DNA of 64,000 nucleotides from assembly GCF_014836885.1 (NCBI RefSeq), contig NZ_JACSPY010000009.1:1-64000 (forward strand). Reading direction: 5' to 3'. This DNA comes from Brevibacterium gallinarum (GTDB lineage: Bacteria; Actinomycetota; Actinomycetes; Actinomycetales; Brevibacteriaceae). Below, in pieces: positions 27,001 to 35,432 of this stretch. Position 1 is the stretch's first letter, and the number at the start of each line of letters is the position of its first letter. The notes beneath the pieces were generated by a model. The model did not search any database. It worked only from the letters and a program-made list of their open reading frames with translations, and was not told the DNA's origin. The position numbers and the translations under genes are program-made.

Positions 27001-28919
27001 GCGACATGAGCGGTGACGTGTTCGGCAACGGCATGCAGCGCAGCGAGCACATCAAGCTCGTCGCCGCCTTCGACCACCGCGACATCTTCATCGACCCGGA
27101 CCCGGATCCGGCCCAGTCGTTCGCCGAGCGGCGGCGGCTCTTCGAGCTGCCGCGCTCGTCGTGGCAGGACTACGACCCGGAGCTCATCTCCGCCGGCGGC
27201 GGCGTCTACTCCCGCTCGTCGAAGTCGGTGAGGCTGAGCGAACAGGCCGCCAAGCGGCTCGGCATGAGCCCCGGCCAGTACCGGCCCAACGACCTCATCC
27301 GCGGCATCCTGACCGCACCGGTCGATCTGCTCTACAACGGCGGCATCGGCACCTACATCAAGTCCTCGCAGGAGACCGCCGCCGACGTCGGCGACAAGGC
27401 CAACGATGCGATCCGCGTCGACGGCGCCGACCTGCGCGTGCGCGTCGTCGGGGAGGGCGGCAACCTCGGCGCCACCCAGCTCGGCCGCGTCGAGGCGGCA
27501 CTCGGCGGCGTCAAGATCAACACCGATGCCGTCGACAACTCCGCCGGAGTCGACTCCTCTGACCAGGAAGTCAACATCAAGCTGCTGCTCGACACCCTCA
27601 TCAAGAACGGGGCGTTCAGCTCCGATGAGCGCGTCGACGTGCTGCTGTCGATGACCGACGAAGTCGCCGACAAGGTGCTGGCGAACAACTACAGCCAGAA
27701 CGTGCTGCTCGGCGAGGCCCGCGACGGCGCCGACGTCATGTCCGGCACCCACCGGCGCCTCATGCGCTACCTGGAGAGGAACGCCGACCTCGACCGGGCT
27801 GTCGAGTTCCTGCCGACGACCAAGCAGCTGGCCACCCGCACCTCGACTGGAGGCGGTCTGACCTCGCCTGAACTGGCCGTGCTGCTGGCCTACGTCAAGA
27901 TGAACGCCGCTGATGAGATCCTCGACAGCGATGTGCCGGATGAGGAGTGGACGAACGAGCACCTGCTCGCCTACTTCCCGCCCAGCCTGGCCGAGCGCTT
28001 CGGCGAGCACTTCGCCGAGCATCCGCTGCGCCGCCAGATCGCCACCGCACGCCTGGTCAACCGGATGGTCGACCGCGGCGGGCTGACGTACATCTTCCGG
28101 ATGGTCGAGGAGACCGGTGCGACGATCCCGCAGATCGCCCGCGTCTTCACCGTCGTCAGCGAGATCTTCGACCTCGACAGCCACTTCGACGACATCTGCG
28201 CACTCGACAACATCGTCGACTCCAGCGTCCAGGTCAGGCTGCAGCACGGCTACGTGCGGCTGCTCGACCGCGCCTCCCGGTGGCTGGTCCACCAGGCACC
28301 GACGCACCTCGACGTGCCCTCGGGCATCGAACGCTACGGTTCGATCCTCGAACAGCTGCGCCCGCGGGTCCCGCAGCTGCTCGAAGGCACCGATGCCCGG
28401 GAGCTGGAGTCCAACGCCCAGTCCCTCATCGCCGAAGGCGTGCCGGAGGCGGTCGCCTACCGTGCTGCAGCGCTGCTCGATGAGTTCGCCCTGCTCGACG
28501 TCGCACAGATCGCCAACCGGCTCAGCATCCACGGCGAGGACGTCGCCGAGGTGTACTACCAGGTCACCGACCTGCTCTCGGGTGCCGAGCTGCTCCAGCT
28601 CATCGGTGAACTCGACCGCTCCGACCGCTGGTCGGCGCTGGCCCGCGGTGCGATGCGCGATGACTACTACCAGGCTGTCTTCGCCGTTGTGCTCACTGTG
28701 CTCTCGGCAACTGAGGCGGAGGGTGCGACGCCGGCGGAGCGCGCCCAGCGCCGCATCGCCCAGTGGCGTGAGAACAACGAGGCAGCGCTGAGCCAGGTGC
28801 TCGAGACGATCGATGAGATCCGCCAGCTCGACACCGTCACCCAGACGCCGCTGTCGGTGCTGCTGCGCATGATGCGCGGCATCGTCCGCTCGACCGTCTG
28901 GCAGTCGGAGGAGAGCTGA
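24033..28919 (+). CDS. gdh: NAD-specific glutamate dehydrogenase, 180-kDa class
   Basis: A GTG start with AAGGTGA upstream opens a 1628-residue protein, the normal length for the large bacterial NAD-GDH class (about 1600). It interconverts glutamate with 2-oxoglutarate and ammonium using NAD, and mainly feeds glutamate carbon into the TCA cycle. The N-terminal ~650 residues are regulatory ACT-like domains. The catalytic domain lies around 740-1200, with [37 protein letters not shown] (substrate lysines), [11 protein letters not shown] and the dinucleotide-binding [13 protein letters not shown]. A helical C-terminal domain completes it. In mycobacteria this enzyme is inhibited by unphosphorylated GarA; no garA homologue is in this window. 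Confidence 0.97.
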   Translation: [1628 protein letters not shown]

Positions 28920-28936
28920 GACCGGGGGAGCAGACG

Positions 28937-30442
28937 ATGCACCCGCACAGCGACATCGACGCCACCGAGGACTTCACCGACAAGCGGGACCTCGAGTGGC
29001 TCCACACCCTCGTCGGCGACTGGCAGCTGCTGGCTGACCTGTCGTTCGCCGACCTGCTGCTGTGGGTTCCCGCCACCGAGGCGCCGGGCCGGTTCCGGGT
29101 GGCCGCTCACTGCCGGCCGACGACCGGTGCGACAGCCTACCCTGAGGACGTCGTGGGGCTCATCAGCGCCGGCATCGAAACGGAGCTGATGCACCAGGCG
29201 TGGGAGAGCCAGGAGATCATCATCGCCCCCGGCGAGGATGAGCTGAATGACGCCCACGCACCGATCGCCGGTGCCGAGGTGGTGCCGGTCATGCGCGAGG
29301 GCCGGATCATCGCCGTGCTCACCCGGCACACCGAGGAGCTGCGCCGCAGCGTGTCCTCGCGGCTGGAGCGCAACTACCGGGCATGCGCCTCGATGCTGCT
29401 GACGATGATCGCCGAGGGCGACTACCCCAACCTCGACGATGATGCCGCCGGCCACCACGGCGACTCCCGGGTCGGTGACGGGATCGTCGTGCTCAACCGC
29501 GAGGGACGGGTGCGCTATGCCTCACCCAACGGCATCTCCGTGCTCCACCGCCTCGGCCACGACGACGAGCTGGAGGGCCGCTACCTCAACGAGGTCGTCG
29601 CCGGTCTCGTCGAGCAGCTCCGGCCGGTCGACGAGACCCTGCCGGTCGTGCTCACCGGTCGTGCACCGTGGAGCACCGAAGTCGAATCCGGCAGCGTCAT
29701 CGTGACCCTGCGCGCGATCCCGTTCACCCGTGCCGGCAACCGGATCGGTGCGGCGATCCTGCTGCGCGATGTCTCCGAGATCCGCCGCCGGGACCGGCAG
29801 CTGCTCGGCCGCGACGCGATGATCCGCGAGATGCACCATCGGGTGAAGAACAACCTGCAGACGGTCGCGGCACTCCTGCGCCTGCAGACCCGCCGCATCT
29901 CATCGGCTGAGGCGAAGGGTGCGCTGGAGGAGGCGACGCGCCGTGTGGCGATCATCGCCGTCGTCCACGATGTGCTCAGCCAGGGCCTCGACAGCGAGGT
30001 CGACTTCGATGAGATCGTCGACAAAGGCCTCAAGCTCACTCCCGAGCTCGCCAGCCCGCACGTCGAGATCACCCTGCAGCGCACCGGCAGCTTCGGCAAG
30101 ATCTCCTCAGTCGATGCGACGTCCCTGGCGCTGGCGCTCACCGAGCTGGTCACCAATGCCGTCGAGCACGGCTTCCCGCTCGATCTCAAGAAGCCGGAGA
30201 CCGATGAGCGTCTGCAGGCCACCGTGTGGGTCGAACCCGAACGCGTCGGCGATCGGCTGCGTGTCACCGTCGCCGATGACGGCGTCGGCCTGCCGGAGAA
30301 TCAGGGCCCCGGCACCGGACTCGGCACCCAGATCGTCAAGACCCTCGTCTCCACCGACCTGGGCGGGGAGATCAACTGGCGGGCCCGTGAAGGAGGCGGC
30401 ACGGAAGTCATCATCGACGTGCCGCTCGGCCGCGACCGCTGA
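28937..30442 (+). CDS. pdtaS: PdtaS-like sensor histidine kinase (GAF-PAS-HisKA_2)
   Basis: The 501-residue cytosolic kinase has no membrane segment. It has an N-terminal GAF-like region (about 25-160), a PAS-like region (about 170-280, VLNREGRVRYASPNGISVLHRLG) and a HisKA_2 helix with the phosphoacceptor in EMHHRVKNNLQTVAALLRLQTRR. It ends with a HATPase domain (LALALTELVTNAVEHGF, DDGVGLP, GTGLGTQIVKTL). This is the architecture of M. tuberculosis PdtaS, whose partner PdtaR is an RNA-binding ANTAR regulator; pdtaR itself is not in this window. As in mycobacteria it is convergent with whiB1, with a terminator-like hairpin between. The ATG is 17 nt after the gdh stop, so it may be read from the gdh message. 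Confidence 0.93.
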   Translation: MHPHSDIDATEDFTDKRDLEWLHTLVGDWQLLADLSFADLLLWVPATEAPGRFRVAAHCRPTTGATAYPEDVVGLISAGIETELMHQAWESQEIIIAPGEDELNDAHAPIAGAEVVPVMREGRIIAVLTRHTEELRRSVSSRLERNYRACASMLLTMIAEGDYPNLDDDAAGHHGDSRVGDGIVVLNREGRVRYASPNGISVLHRLGHDDELEGRYLNEVVAGLVEQLRPVDETLPVVLTGRAPWSTEVESGSVIVTLRAIPFTRAGNRIGAAILLRDVSEIRRRDRQLLGRDAMIREMHHRVKNNLQTVAALLRLQTRRISSAEAKGALEEATRRVAIIAVVHDVLSQGLDSEVDFDEIVDKGLKLTPELASPHVEITLQRTGSFGKISSVDATSLALALTELVTNAVEHGFPLDLKKPETDERLQATVWVEPERVGDRLRVTVADDGVGLPENQGPGTGLGTQIVKTLVSTDLGGEINWRAREGGGTEVIIDVPLGRDR

Positions 30443-30544
30443 AGCACGGCAGGACAGCGGCAGAGCGGTCCGACATCTCTGCCCGGCTGCAGCCGGCTGC
30501 CTGTCTCGCGTGACGATGAGCAGGCAGCGCATCCTGGACACGCC

Positions 30545-30578
30545 GCAGCGCCCACCGGCGATGCACGGCGGGCGCTGC
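30545..30578. terminator. Terminator-like hairpin between the histidine kinase and whiB1 genes
   Basis: GCAGCGCCC (30545-30553) pairs with GGGCGCTGC (30570-30578) as a perfect 9-bp stem. A 16-nt loop can add two further pairs. It sits centrally in a convergent gap and could serve both strands. No T tract is seen on either side, as is common in high-GC Actinobacteria. Confidence 0.6.
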
Positions 30579-30623
30579 TGTGATGTCTGTGGTGTGCCGG
30601 TGCGCTGACCGGCGGGCTGTGAG

Positions 30624-30872
30624 TCAGCCGGCGCGGCGGGCGCGCGCAGCGCGGCGCTTGAGGGCGCGGCGCTCATCTTCGCTCATACCGCCCCAGACTC
30701 CGGCATCCTGGCCGGATTCGAGTGCCCATTGCAGGCAGATCTCGGCGACTTCGCAGCGGCGGCAGACACTTTTGGCCTCTTCGATCTGCAGGAGCGCAGG
30801 GCCGGTGTTGCCGATGGGGAAGAAGAGTTCGGGATCCTCATTGAGGCAAGCCGCGCGATGGCGCCAATCCAT
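30624..30872 (-). CDS. whiB1: WhiB1-type iron-sulfur transcription factor
   Basis: The 82-residue protein (MDWRHRAACLNEDPELFFPIG) has the four [4Fe-4S] cysteines at C9, C37, C40 and C46, the same positions as in mycobacterial WhiB1. It also has the GVWGG turn and a basic C-terminal tail, RRALKRRAARARRAG. WhiB1 is an essential nitric-oxide-sensitive regulator that binds the sigma-A region 4. Position next to the PdtaS-like gene (convergent) is the same as in M. tuberculosis (Rv3219/Rv3220c), which supports orthology. Confidence 0.96.
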   Translation of the reverse strand: MDWRHRAACLNEDPELFFPIGNTGPALLQIEEAKSVCRRCEVAEICLQWALESGQDAGVWGGMSEDERRALKRRAARARRAG

Positions 30873-31114
30873 GGTGTCCTTTCCTGGAGCGGAGGTCGCC
30901 GGAGCCCGGGGAGTTGGTGGGCCCAGATCGGCACACAGCAGGCTGGCGACAGCAAGTGGTCGCTATGTCAACCAGGTTCACATATGAGACAGGACAGCAC
31001 AAGAGGGTCGAAGTGTGAAATCACCGACAATCTTTTATTCTGCGCGCTCTCAAGCGGCATCGCAAATCGATCGTCACCCTTGCCCGCTGCGCACCGGTCT
31101 GCTTGGCTGAGGAC
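30873..31114. promoter_or_regulatory. Divergent promoter region of whiB1 and gamma carbonic anhydrase
   Basis: This 242-bp gap is relatively AT-rich toward 30960-31080 (for instance AATCTTTTATTCTG around 31029-31041). It must contain the whiB1 promoter on the minus strand and the promoter for the plus-strand gene. A short half-palindrome GTGAAATCAC near 31016 is seen, but the spacing does not fit a CRP/GlxR site. Nothing more specific can be supported. Confidence 0.45.
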
Positions 31115-31687
31115 ATGGAGAACATCAGCGACCTGCGCATCATTGCCATCGGCGACCTCAAGCCGCAGATCCACCCGACGGCCTTCGTCGCACCCGGCGT
31201 CACGCTCATCGGCGACGTCCGCCTCGGGCCCGGCAGCAGCGTCTTCTACGGCACCGTGCTGCGCGCCGAATCGAGCCCCATCACAATCGGTGAGGGAACC
31301 AATGTGCAGGACAACTCCGTCATGCACTCCGACCCCGGCCGGCCGGTCACTGTCGGCGCCCGCGTGTCCGTCGGCCATCGCGCGCTCGTGCACGGCTGCA
31401 CGGTCGGCGACGACTGCCTCATCGGCATGGGCGCAACCCTGCTCAACGAATGCGTCATCGGCTCCGAGACGCTCGTGGCCGCAGGCGCTCTCGTCCTCGA
31501 AGGCATGGAGGTCCCCTCCGGCTCCCTGGTGGCAGGGATGCCGGCGAAGGTGCGCCGCGAGCTGACCGCTGAGAACATCGAGCACATCCGCACCAACGCC
31601 GCCTCCTACTCCGAACTGTCGGCCGCACACCGCGAACACGGCCGCATCGTACGTCCCGCAGACGTGCTCACCGAGACGATCGGCTGA
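31115..31687 (+). CDS. Gamma-class carbonic anhydrase-like hexapeptide protein
   Basis: The 190-residue protein is a left-handed beta helix built from hexapeptide repeats ([LIV]-G-x-x-x-x: LIGDVRLGPGSSVFYG through VVAAGALVL). The three histidines of a metal site are present: His71 (NSVMHSDP), His88 and His93 (VGHRALVHG), the spacing of gamma carbonic anhydrases and their acetyltransferase-like relatives. The trimer would convert CO2 to bicarbonate if zinc or iron is bound; some family members are inactive. ATG at 31115 is chosen over a TTG at 31103. A beta-class enzyme is encoded separately at 49981-50646. Confidence 0.8.
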   Translation: MENISDLRIIAIGDLKPQIHPTAFVAPGVTLIGDVRLGPGSSVFYGTVLRAESSPITIGEGTNVQDNSVMHSDPGRPVTVGARVSVGHRALVHGCTVGDDCLIGMGATLLNECVIGSETLVAAGALVLEGMEVPSGSLVAGMPAKVRRELTAENIEHIRTNAASYSELSAAHREHGRIVRPADVLTETIG

Positions 31688-31766
31688 ACCCGCTTCCCCT
31701 TCCCGGTGAATGTAGGTTGTCCACGCCTTCCTAGCCGCCGGTCGCGCCGTTGGGCATGATGGTGAT

Positions 31767-33641
31767 ATGGCTCTCATCCGTGCTCTTCGCCGCTACCCTC
31801 TGGCCGGGCTGGCCGTCGTCGCCTTGGCGACGACGCTCATCCTGCTCGCCGTTGGGCTGCCCGGTGCCGCCCAGATCCTGGCGACGACCGTCATCGGCAT
31901 CGTCGTCCTCCTCACCGCCTGGGACATGGTCAAGGACATCATGGCCGGCAAGTGGGGTCTCGACATCCTCGCCGTCGTCGCGATGGTCGCCACCGTGCTC
32001 GTCGGCGAGTACGTCGCCGGCCTCATCATCGTGCTCATGCTCACCGGCGGTGAGGCGCTCGAGGAGATGGCCGCAGGCCGGGCCGGGCGCGAACTCGATG
32101 CGCTCATCAGCCGCGCCCCGCAGTTCGCCAACCGGGAGGGTGCTGACGGCCAGCTGACCCAGATCCCGGTCGACGAGGTGGCCATCGGAGACATCCTCGT
32201 CGTCCGGCCGAATGAGACGCTGCCGGTCGACGGCACCCTGCTCGGTGCATCGGCGACCATCGACGCCTCGGCGATGACCGGCGAACCGCTGCCGGTGACC
32301 TTCAGGACAGGCGACACCCTCGCCTCGGGCACGGTGAACGAGACCCGCGCCTTCCGCATGCAGGCGACCGCCACCTCGGCGGACTCCCAGTACGGTTCGA
32401 TCGTCAGGCTCGTGCGCGAGGCCGTCGAATCCCAGGCCCCGATGGTGCGCCTGGCCGACCGCTATGCGGTGCCGTTCACGATCGTGTCCCTGGCGATCGC
32501 CGCCTTCGCCTGGTTCATCAGCGGCAACCCCACCCGGTTCGCCGAGGTCCTCGTCGTCGCCACCCCCTGCCCGCTGCTCATCGCCGCCCCGGTCGCGTTC
32601 ATGGGCGGGATGAGCCGGGCCGCGCAGATCGGCGTCATCATCAAGAACGGCGGCGCGCTCGAAACGCTCGCCCGCGTGCGTTCTGCCGCACTCGACAAGA
32701 CCGGCACGCTCACCCGCGGCAACCCCGAGGTCCGCCGCGTCATCCCCGGCACCCACAGCGCAGACGAGCTCATCGCCCTGGCCGCAGCGGCCGAGCAGTT
32801 CTCACTGCACGCCTTCGCCCAGTCGATCGGGCAGGTGGCAGCCGAGCGCGGGCTGACCCTGCCCGAGGTGACAGGCGCTGACGAGACCGCGACCAACGGG
32901 GTGCGCGCCCTCCTGGCCGACGGCACCGAGGTGCGGGTCGGCAAGATCACCTACATCGAAGAGGTCGCAGGCCCCCTCGAACCGGCTCAGCTGGCACCAG
33001 GGGAGACCTTCGTCTACGTCTCCCACGGCAGCGACTTAGCCGGCATCATCATCCTCGCCGATGAGCTGCGCGCCACCGCCGCCGGCACCGTCGCCCGCCT
33101 GCACGAGCTCGGCGTCACCGACATCGCGATGCTCACCGGCGACAACGCCGCCACCGCCCGCGCGATCGCCGGCACGGTCGGCATCGACGAGGTCGAAGCC
33201 GGCTGCACCCCGCAGACGAAGGTCGAGCACCTCGCTGCGATGCGCAACCGGCCGGTGCTCATGGTCGGCGACGGCGTCAACGACGCCCCAGTGCTCGCTG
33301 CCGCCGACGTCGGCATCGCGCTCGGTGCGCGTGGGGCGAGTGCCGCCAGCGAATCGGCCTCGGCGGTCATCACCCAGGACGACATCGCCAACGTCGCCTA
33401 CGTCATCGAGATCTCCCAGCGCACCGTGCGCATCGCCCTGCAGAGCATCTGGCTGGGCATCGCGATCTCGATCGGGCTCATGATCGTGGCAGCCCTCGGC
33501 TATCTGCCGGCCGTCGTCGGTGCGATCCTGCAGGAAGGCGTCGACCTCGTCGCGATCCTCGGCGCCCTGCGGGCGCTGCGCGTGAGCCACACGCCCGTGC
33601 CCGAGGCGGTCGAGACTCCCGCGGCCCGCCAGGCCGCTTAG
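31767..33641 (+). CDS. P1B-type metal-transporting ATPase without a metal-binding domain
   Basis: The 624-residue pump has six to eight membrane segments but no N-terminal CxxC/HMA domain. Landmarks: first membrane pair AGLAVVALATTLILLAV...VIGIVVLLTAWDMV, the actuator loop with SAMTGEPLPVTF, the membrane CPC-type motif TPCPLLIAAPVAFMGG (Cys268), the phosphorylation loop DKTGTLTRG with Asp310, and the hinge GDGVNDAPVLAAADVGIALG. It therefore hydrolyses ATP to move a soft or transition metal; the metal cannot be told from sequence. It starts 79 nt after the carbonic anhydrase stop. The very end contains GTGCCCGAGGCGG, one copy of the dispersed repeat. Confidence 0.87.
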   Translation: MALIRALRRYPLAGLAVVALATTLILLAVGLPGAAQILATTVIGIVVLLTAWDMVKDIMAGKWGLDILAVVAMVATVLVGEYVAGLIIVLMLTGGEALEEMAAGRAGRELDALISRAPQFANREGADGQLTQIPVDEVAIGDILVVRPNETLPVDGTLLGASATIDASAMTGEPLPVTFRTGDTLASGTVNETRAFRMQATATSADSQYGSIVRLVREAVESQAPMVRLADRYAVPFTIVSLAIAAFAWFISGNPTRFAEVLVVATPCPLLIAAPVAFMGGMSRAAQIGVIIKNGGALETLARVRSAALDKTGTLTRGNPEVRRVIPGTHSADELIALAAAAEQFSLHAFAQSIGQVAAERGLTLPEVTGADETATNGVRALLADGTEVRVGKITYIEEVAGPLEPAQLAPGETFVYVSHGSDLAGIIILADELRATAAGTVARLHELGVTDIAMLTGDNAATARAIAGTVGIDEVEAGCTPQTKVEHLAAMRNRPVLMVGDGVNDAPVLAAADVGIALGARGASAASESASAVITQDDIANVAYVIEISQRTVRIALQSIWLGIAISIGLMIVAALGYLPAVVGAILQEGVDLVAILGALRALRVSHTPVPEAVETPAARQAA

Positions 33642-33746
33642 GGGACCGGCCGGCTCAGCCACTAGGATGGACAGCGAACGACAGGGGCGGCCGCAGCGCC
33701 GCCGCTGTCATGCCATCGACTTGCCTGCCGCTGAGAGAATGAGACT

Positions 33747-35183
33747 GTGAAGAACGTACTTGATCCCTCCCAGAACCGTGTCGTCATCATCGGCGGTGGT
33801 CCCGGCGGCTACGAGGCCGCGCTGGTGGCCGGTCAGCTCGGCGCCGATGTCATGCTCATCGAGCGCAACCGCTGCGGCGGGTCTGCGGTGCTGACCGACG
33901 TCGTGCCGTCGAAGACGCTCATCGCCACTGCCGAGCTCATGGGCCAGATCGAGGTCTCCGGACCACTGGGCATCCACCTGCGCGGCACCGAGGACGGCGA
34001 GACCTCCGCGATCGAACGCGGTGCCGCCCGAGCCGACCTCGACACCATCAACAAGCGGATCAAGCACCTGGCCAACGCCCAGGCCACCGACATCTACGAC
34101 GGACTGGTGGCCGCCGGCGTCAAGGCGATCAAGGGCACGGCCCGGATGTCGGGCCGGCACACCGTCCACGTCGTCGAGGAGGAGGGCAATGAGTACGAAC
34201 TCGAAGCCGATGTCGTCCTCATCTGCGTCGGCGCGCACCCGCGCGAGCTGCCGAGCGCCCAGCCCGACGGAGAGCGGATCCTGACGTGGACGCAGCTCTA
34301 CGACCTCGATGAGCTGCCTGAGCACCTCGTCGTCGTCGGCTCCGGTGTCACCGGTGCGGAGTTCGCCTCGGCCTACCATTCCCTCGGTTCGAAGGTCACG
34401 CTCGTGTCCTCCCGGGACCGGGTGCTGCCCGGTGAGGACAAGGACGCTGCCGATGTGCTGGAGAAGGCGTTCCGCTCCCGCGGCATGAACGTGCTCTCCC
34501 GTTCGCGTGCCGAATCGGTCACCCGCACCGACGACGGTGTGCTCGTCACCCTTGATGACGGCCGCAAGGTCAACGCCAGCCACTGCCTCATGGCCGTCGG
34601 CTCGATCCCGAACACCAAGGACCTCGGTCTCGAATCGGCCGGCGTGCAGCTGGAGGACTCCGGGCACATCGTCGTCGACGGGGTCTCGCGCACCTCCCGG
34701 CCGGGCATCTACGCCGCCGGCGACTGCACCTCGGTCATGCCGCTGGCGTCGGTGGCCGCGATGCAGGGCCGGATCGCGATGTGGCACGCCCTCGGCGATG
34801 CCGTCGCCCCGCTCAAGCTGCGCAATGTCGCCTCGAACATCTTCACCAGCCCGGAGATCGCCACCGTCGGCTTCTCCCAGAAGGACTTCGAGGAGGACCG
34901 CAAGGAGATCGAATGCGTCACCCAGCCGCTGAGCACGAACGCACGGGCGAAGATGCAGGAGATCAGCGACGGCTTCGTCAAGATCTTCTCCCGCCGCGGC
35001 TCCGGTTCGATCCTCGGCGGTGTCGTCGTCGGCCCGAAGGCCAGTGAACTCATCCTGCCGATCACCCTGGCAGTGGAGAACCGGCTGACCGTCGACCAGC
35101 TGGCCTCCAGCTTCACCGTCTACCCCTCGCTGTCGGGGTCCATCACCGAGGCGGCGCGCAAGCTGCATCATCACGCGAGCTGA
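33747..35183 (+). CDS. lpdA: NAD(P)H-quinone/LpdA-type flavoprotein (disulfide reductase family without redox cysteines)
   Basis: The 478-residue protein has the FAD motif VVIIGGGPGGYEAAL, an NAD(P) motif VVVGSGVTGAEFA and the FAD-contacting YAAGDCT. The region that in lipoamide dehydrogenases reads CLNVGC is replaced here by RCGGSAVLTDVVPSK, so the usual disulfide is missing, and the C-terminal HxxPT is TVYPSLSGS. This is the pattern of LpdA (Rv3303c), which acts as an NAD(P)H-dependent quinone reductase rather than a dihydrolipoamide dehydrogenase. Fits redox protection. It has its own terminator downstream. Confidence 0.9.
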   Translation: MKNVLDPSQNRVVIIGGGPGGYEAALVAGQLGADVMLIERNRCGGSAVLTDVVPSKTLIATAELMGQIEVSGPLGIHLRGTEDGETSAIERGAARADLDTINKRIKHLANAQATDIYDGLVAAGVKAIKGTARMSGRHTVHVVEEEGNEYELEADVVLICVGAHPRELPSAQPDGERILTWTQLYDLDELPEHLVVVGSGVTGAEFASAYHSLGSKVTLVSSRDRVLPGEDKDAADVLEKAFRSRGMNVLSRSRAESVTRTDDGVLVTLDDGRKVNASHCLMAVGSIPNTKDLGLESAGVQLEDSGHIVVDGVSRTSRPGIYAAGDCTSVMPLASVAAMQGRIAMWHALGDAVAPLKLRNVASNIFTSPEIATVGFSQKDFEEDRKEIECVTQPLSTNARAKMQEISDGFVKIFSRRGSGSILGGVVVGPKASELILPITLAVENRLTVDQLASSFTVYPSLSGSITEAARKLHHHAS

Positions 35184-35250
35184 GTCAGCCGGCGCGGTCG
35201 GCAGGCTCAGTCAGCGACCGCCGGTCAGGACCGGCGGCTGAGAACACGAC

Positions 35251-35281
35251 TGCGGGTGCACTCGAATCGAGTGCACCCGCA
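35251..35281. terminator. Strong terminator hairpin after lpdA
   Basis: TGCGGGTGCACTCGA and TCGAGTGCACCCGCA (35251-35265 and 35267-35281) are perfect inverted repeats around a single base, or a 12-bp stem with a 7-nt loop. A short T-containing stretch (ACTGTGTTTCG) follows. Rest of the gap to 35432 has no recognisable gene. Confidence 0.85.
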
Positions 35282-35432
35282 ACTGTGTTTCGGGGGATCG
35301 GGAGCTGGCGTCACCAGCAGCTTCACTTTCTCATGTGCACCGAGCCGGCACAATTGGACTTTGGTGCAGTCGACTACGACTTTCGTCCAGGTCTGTCTGG
35401 AGCCGGTCCGCTGATCAGCGCTTCTGCGGTGG

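Noticed and set aside
26424-28532. Minus-strand open frame of 702 codons inside gdh
   Set aside because: Same composition effect; the plus-strand frame encodes a recognised 1628-residue NAD-glutamate dehydrogenase with all landmarks.
31005-31030. CRP/GlxR binding site in front of whiB1
   Set aside because: The GTGAAATCAC element has two bases between arms; CRP sites need six.
35282-35432. Riboswitch or small gene after lpdA
   Set aside because: No conserved RNA core or supported open frame; the neighbouring genes are convergent, so a leader element has no target.
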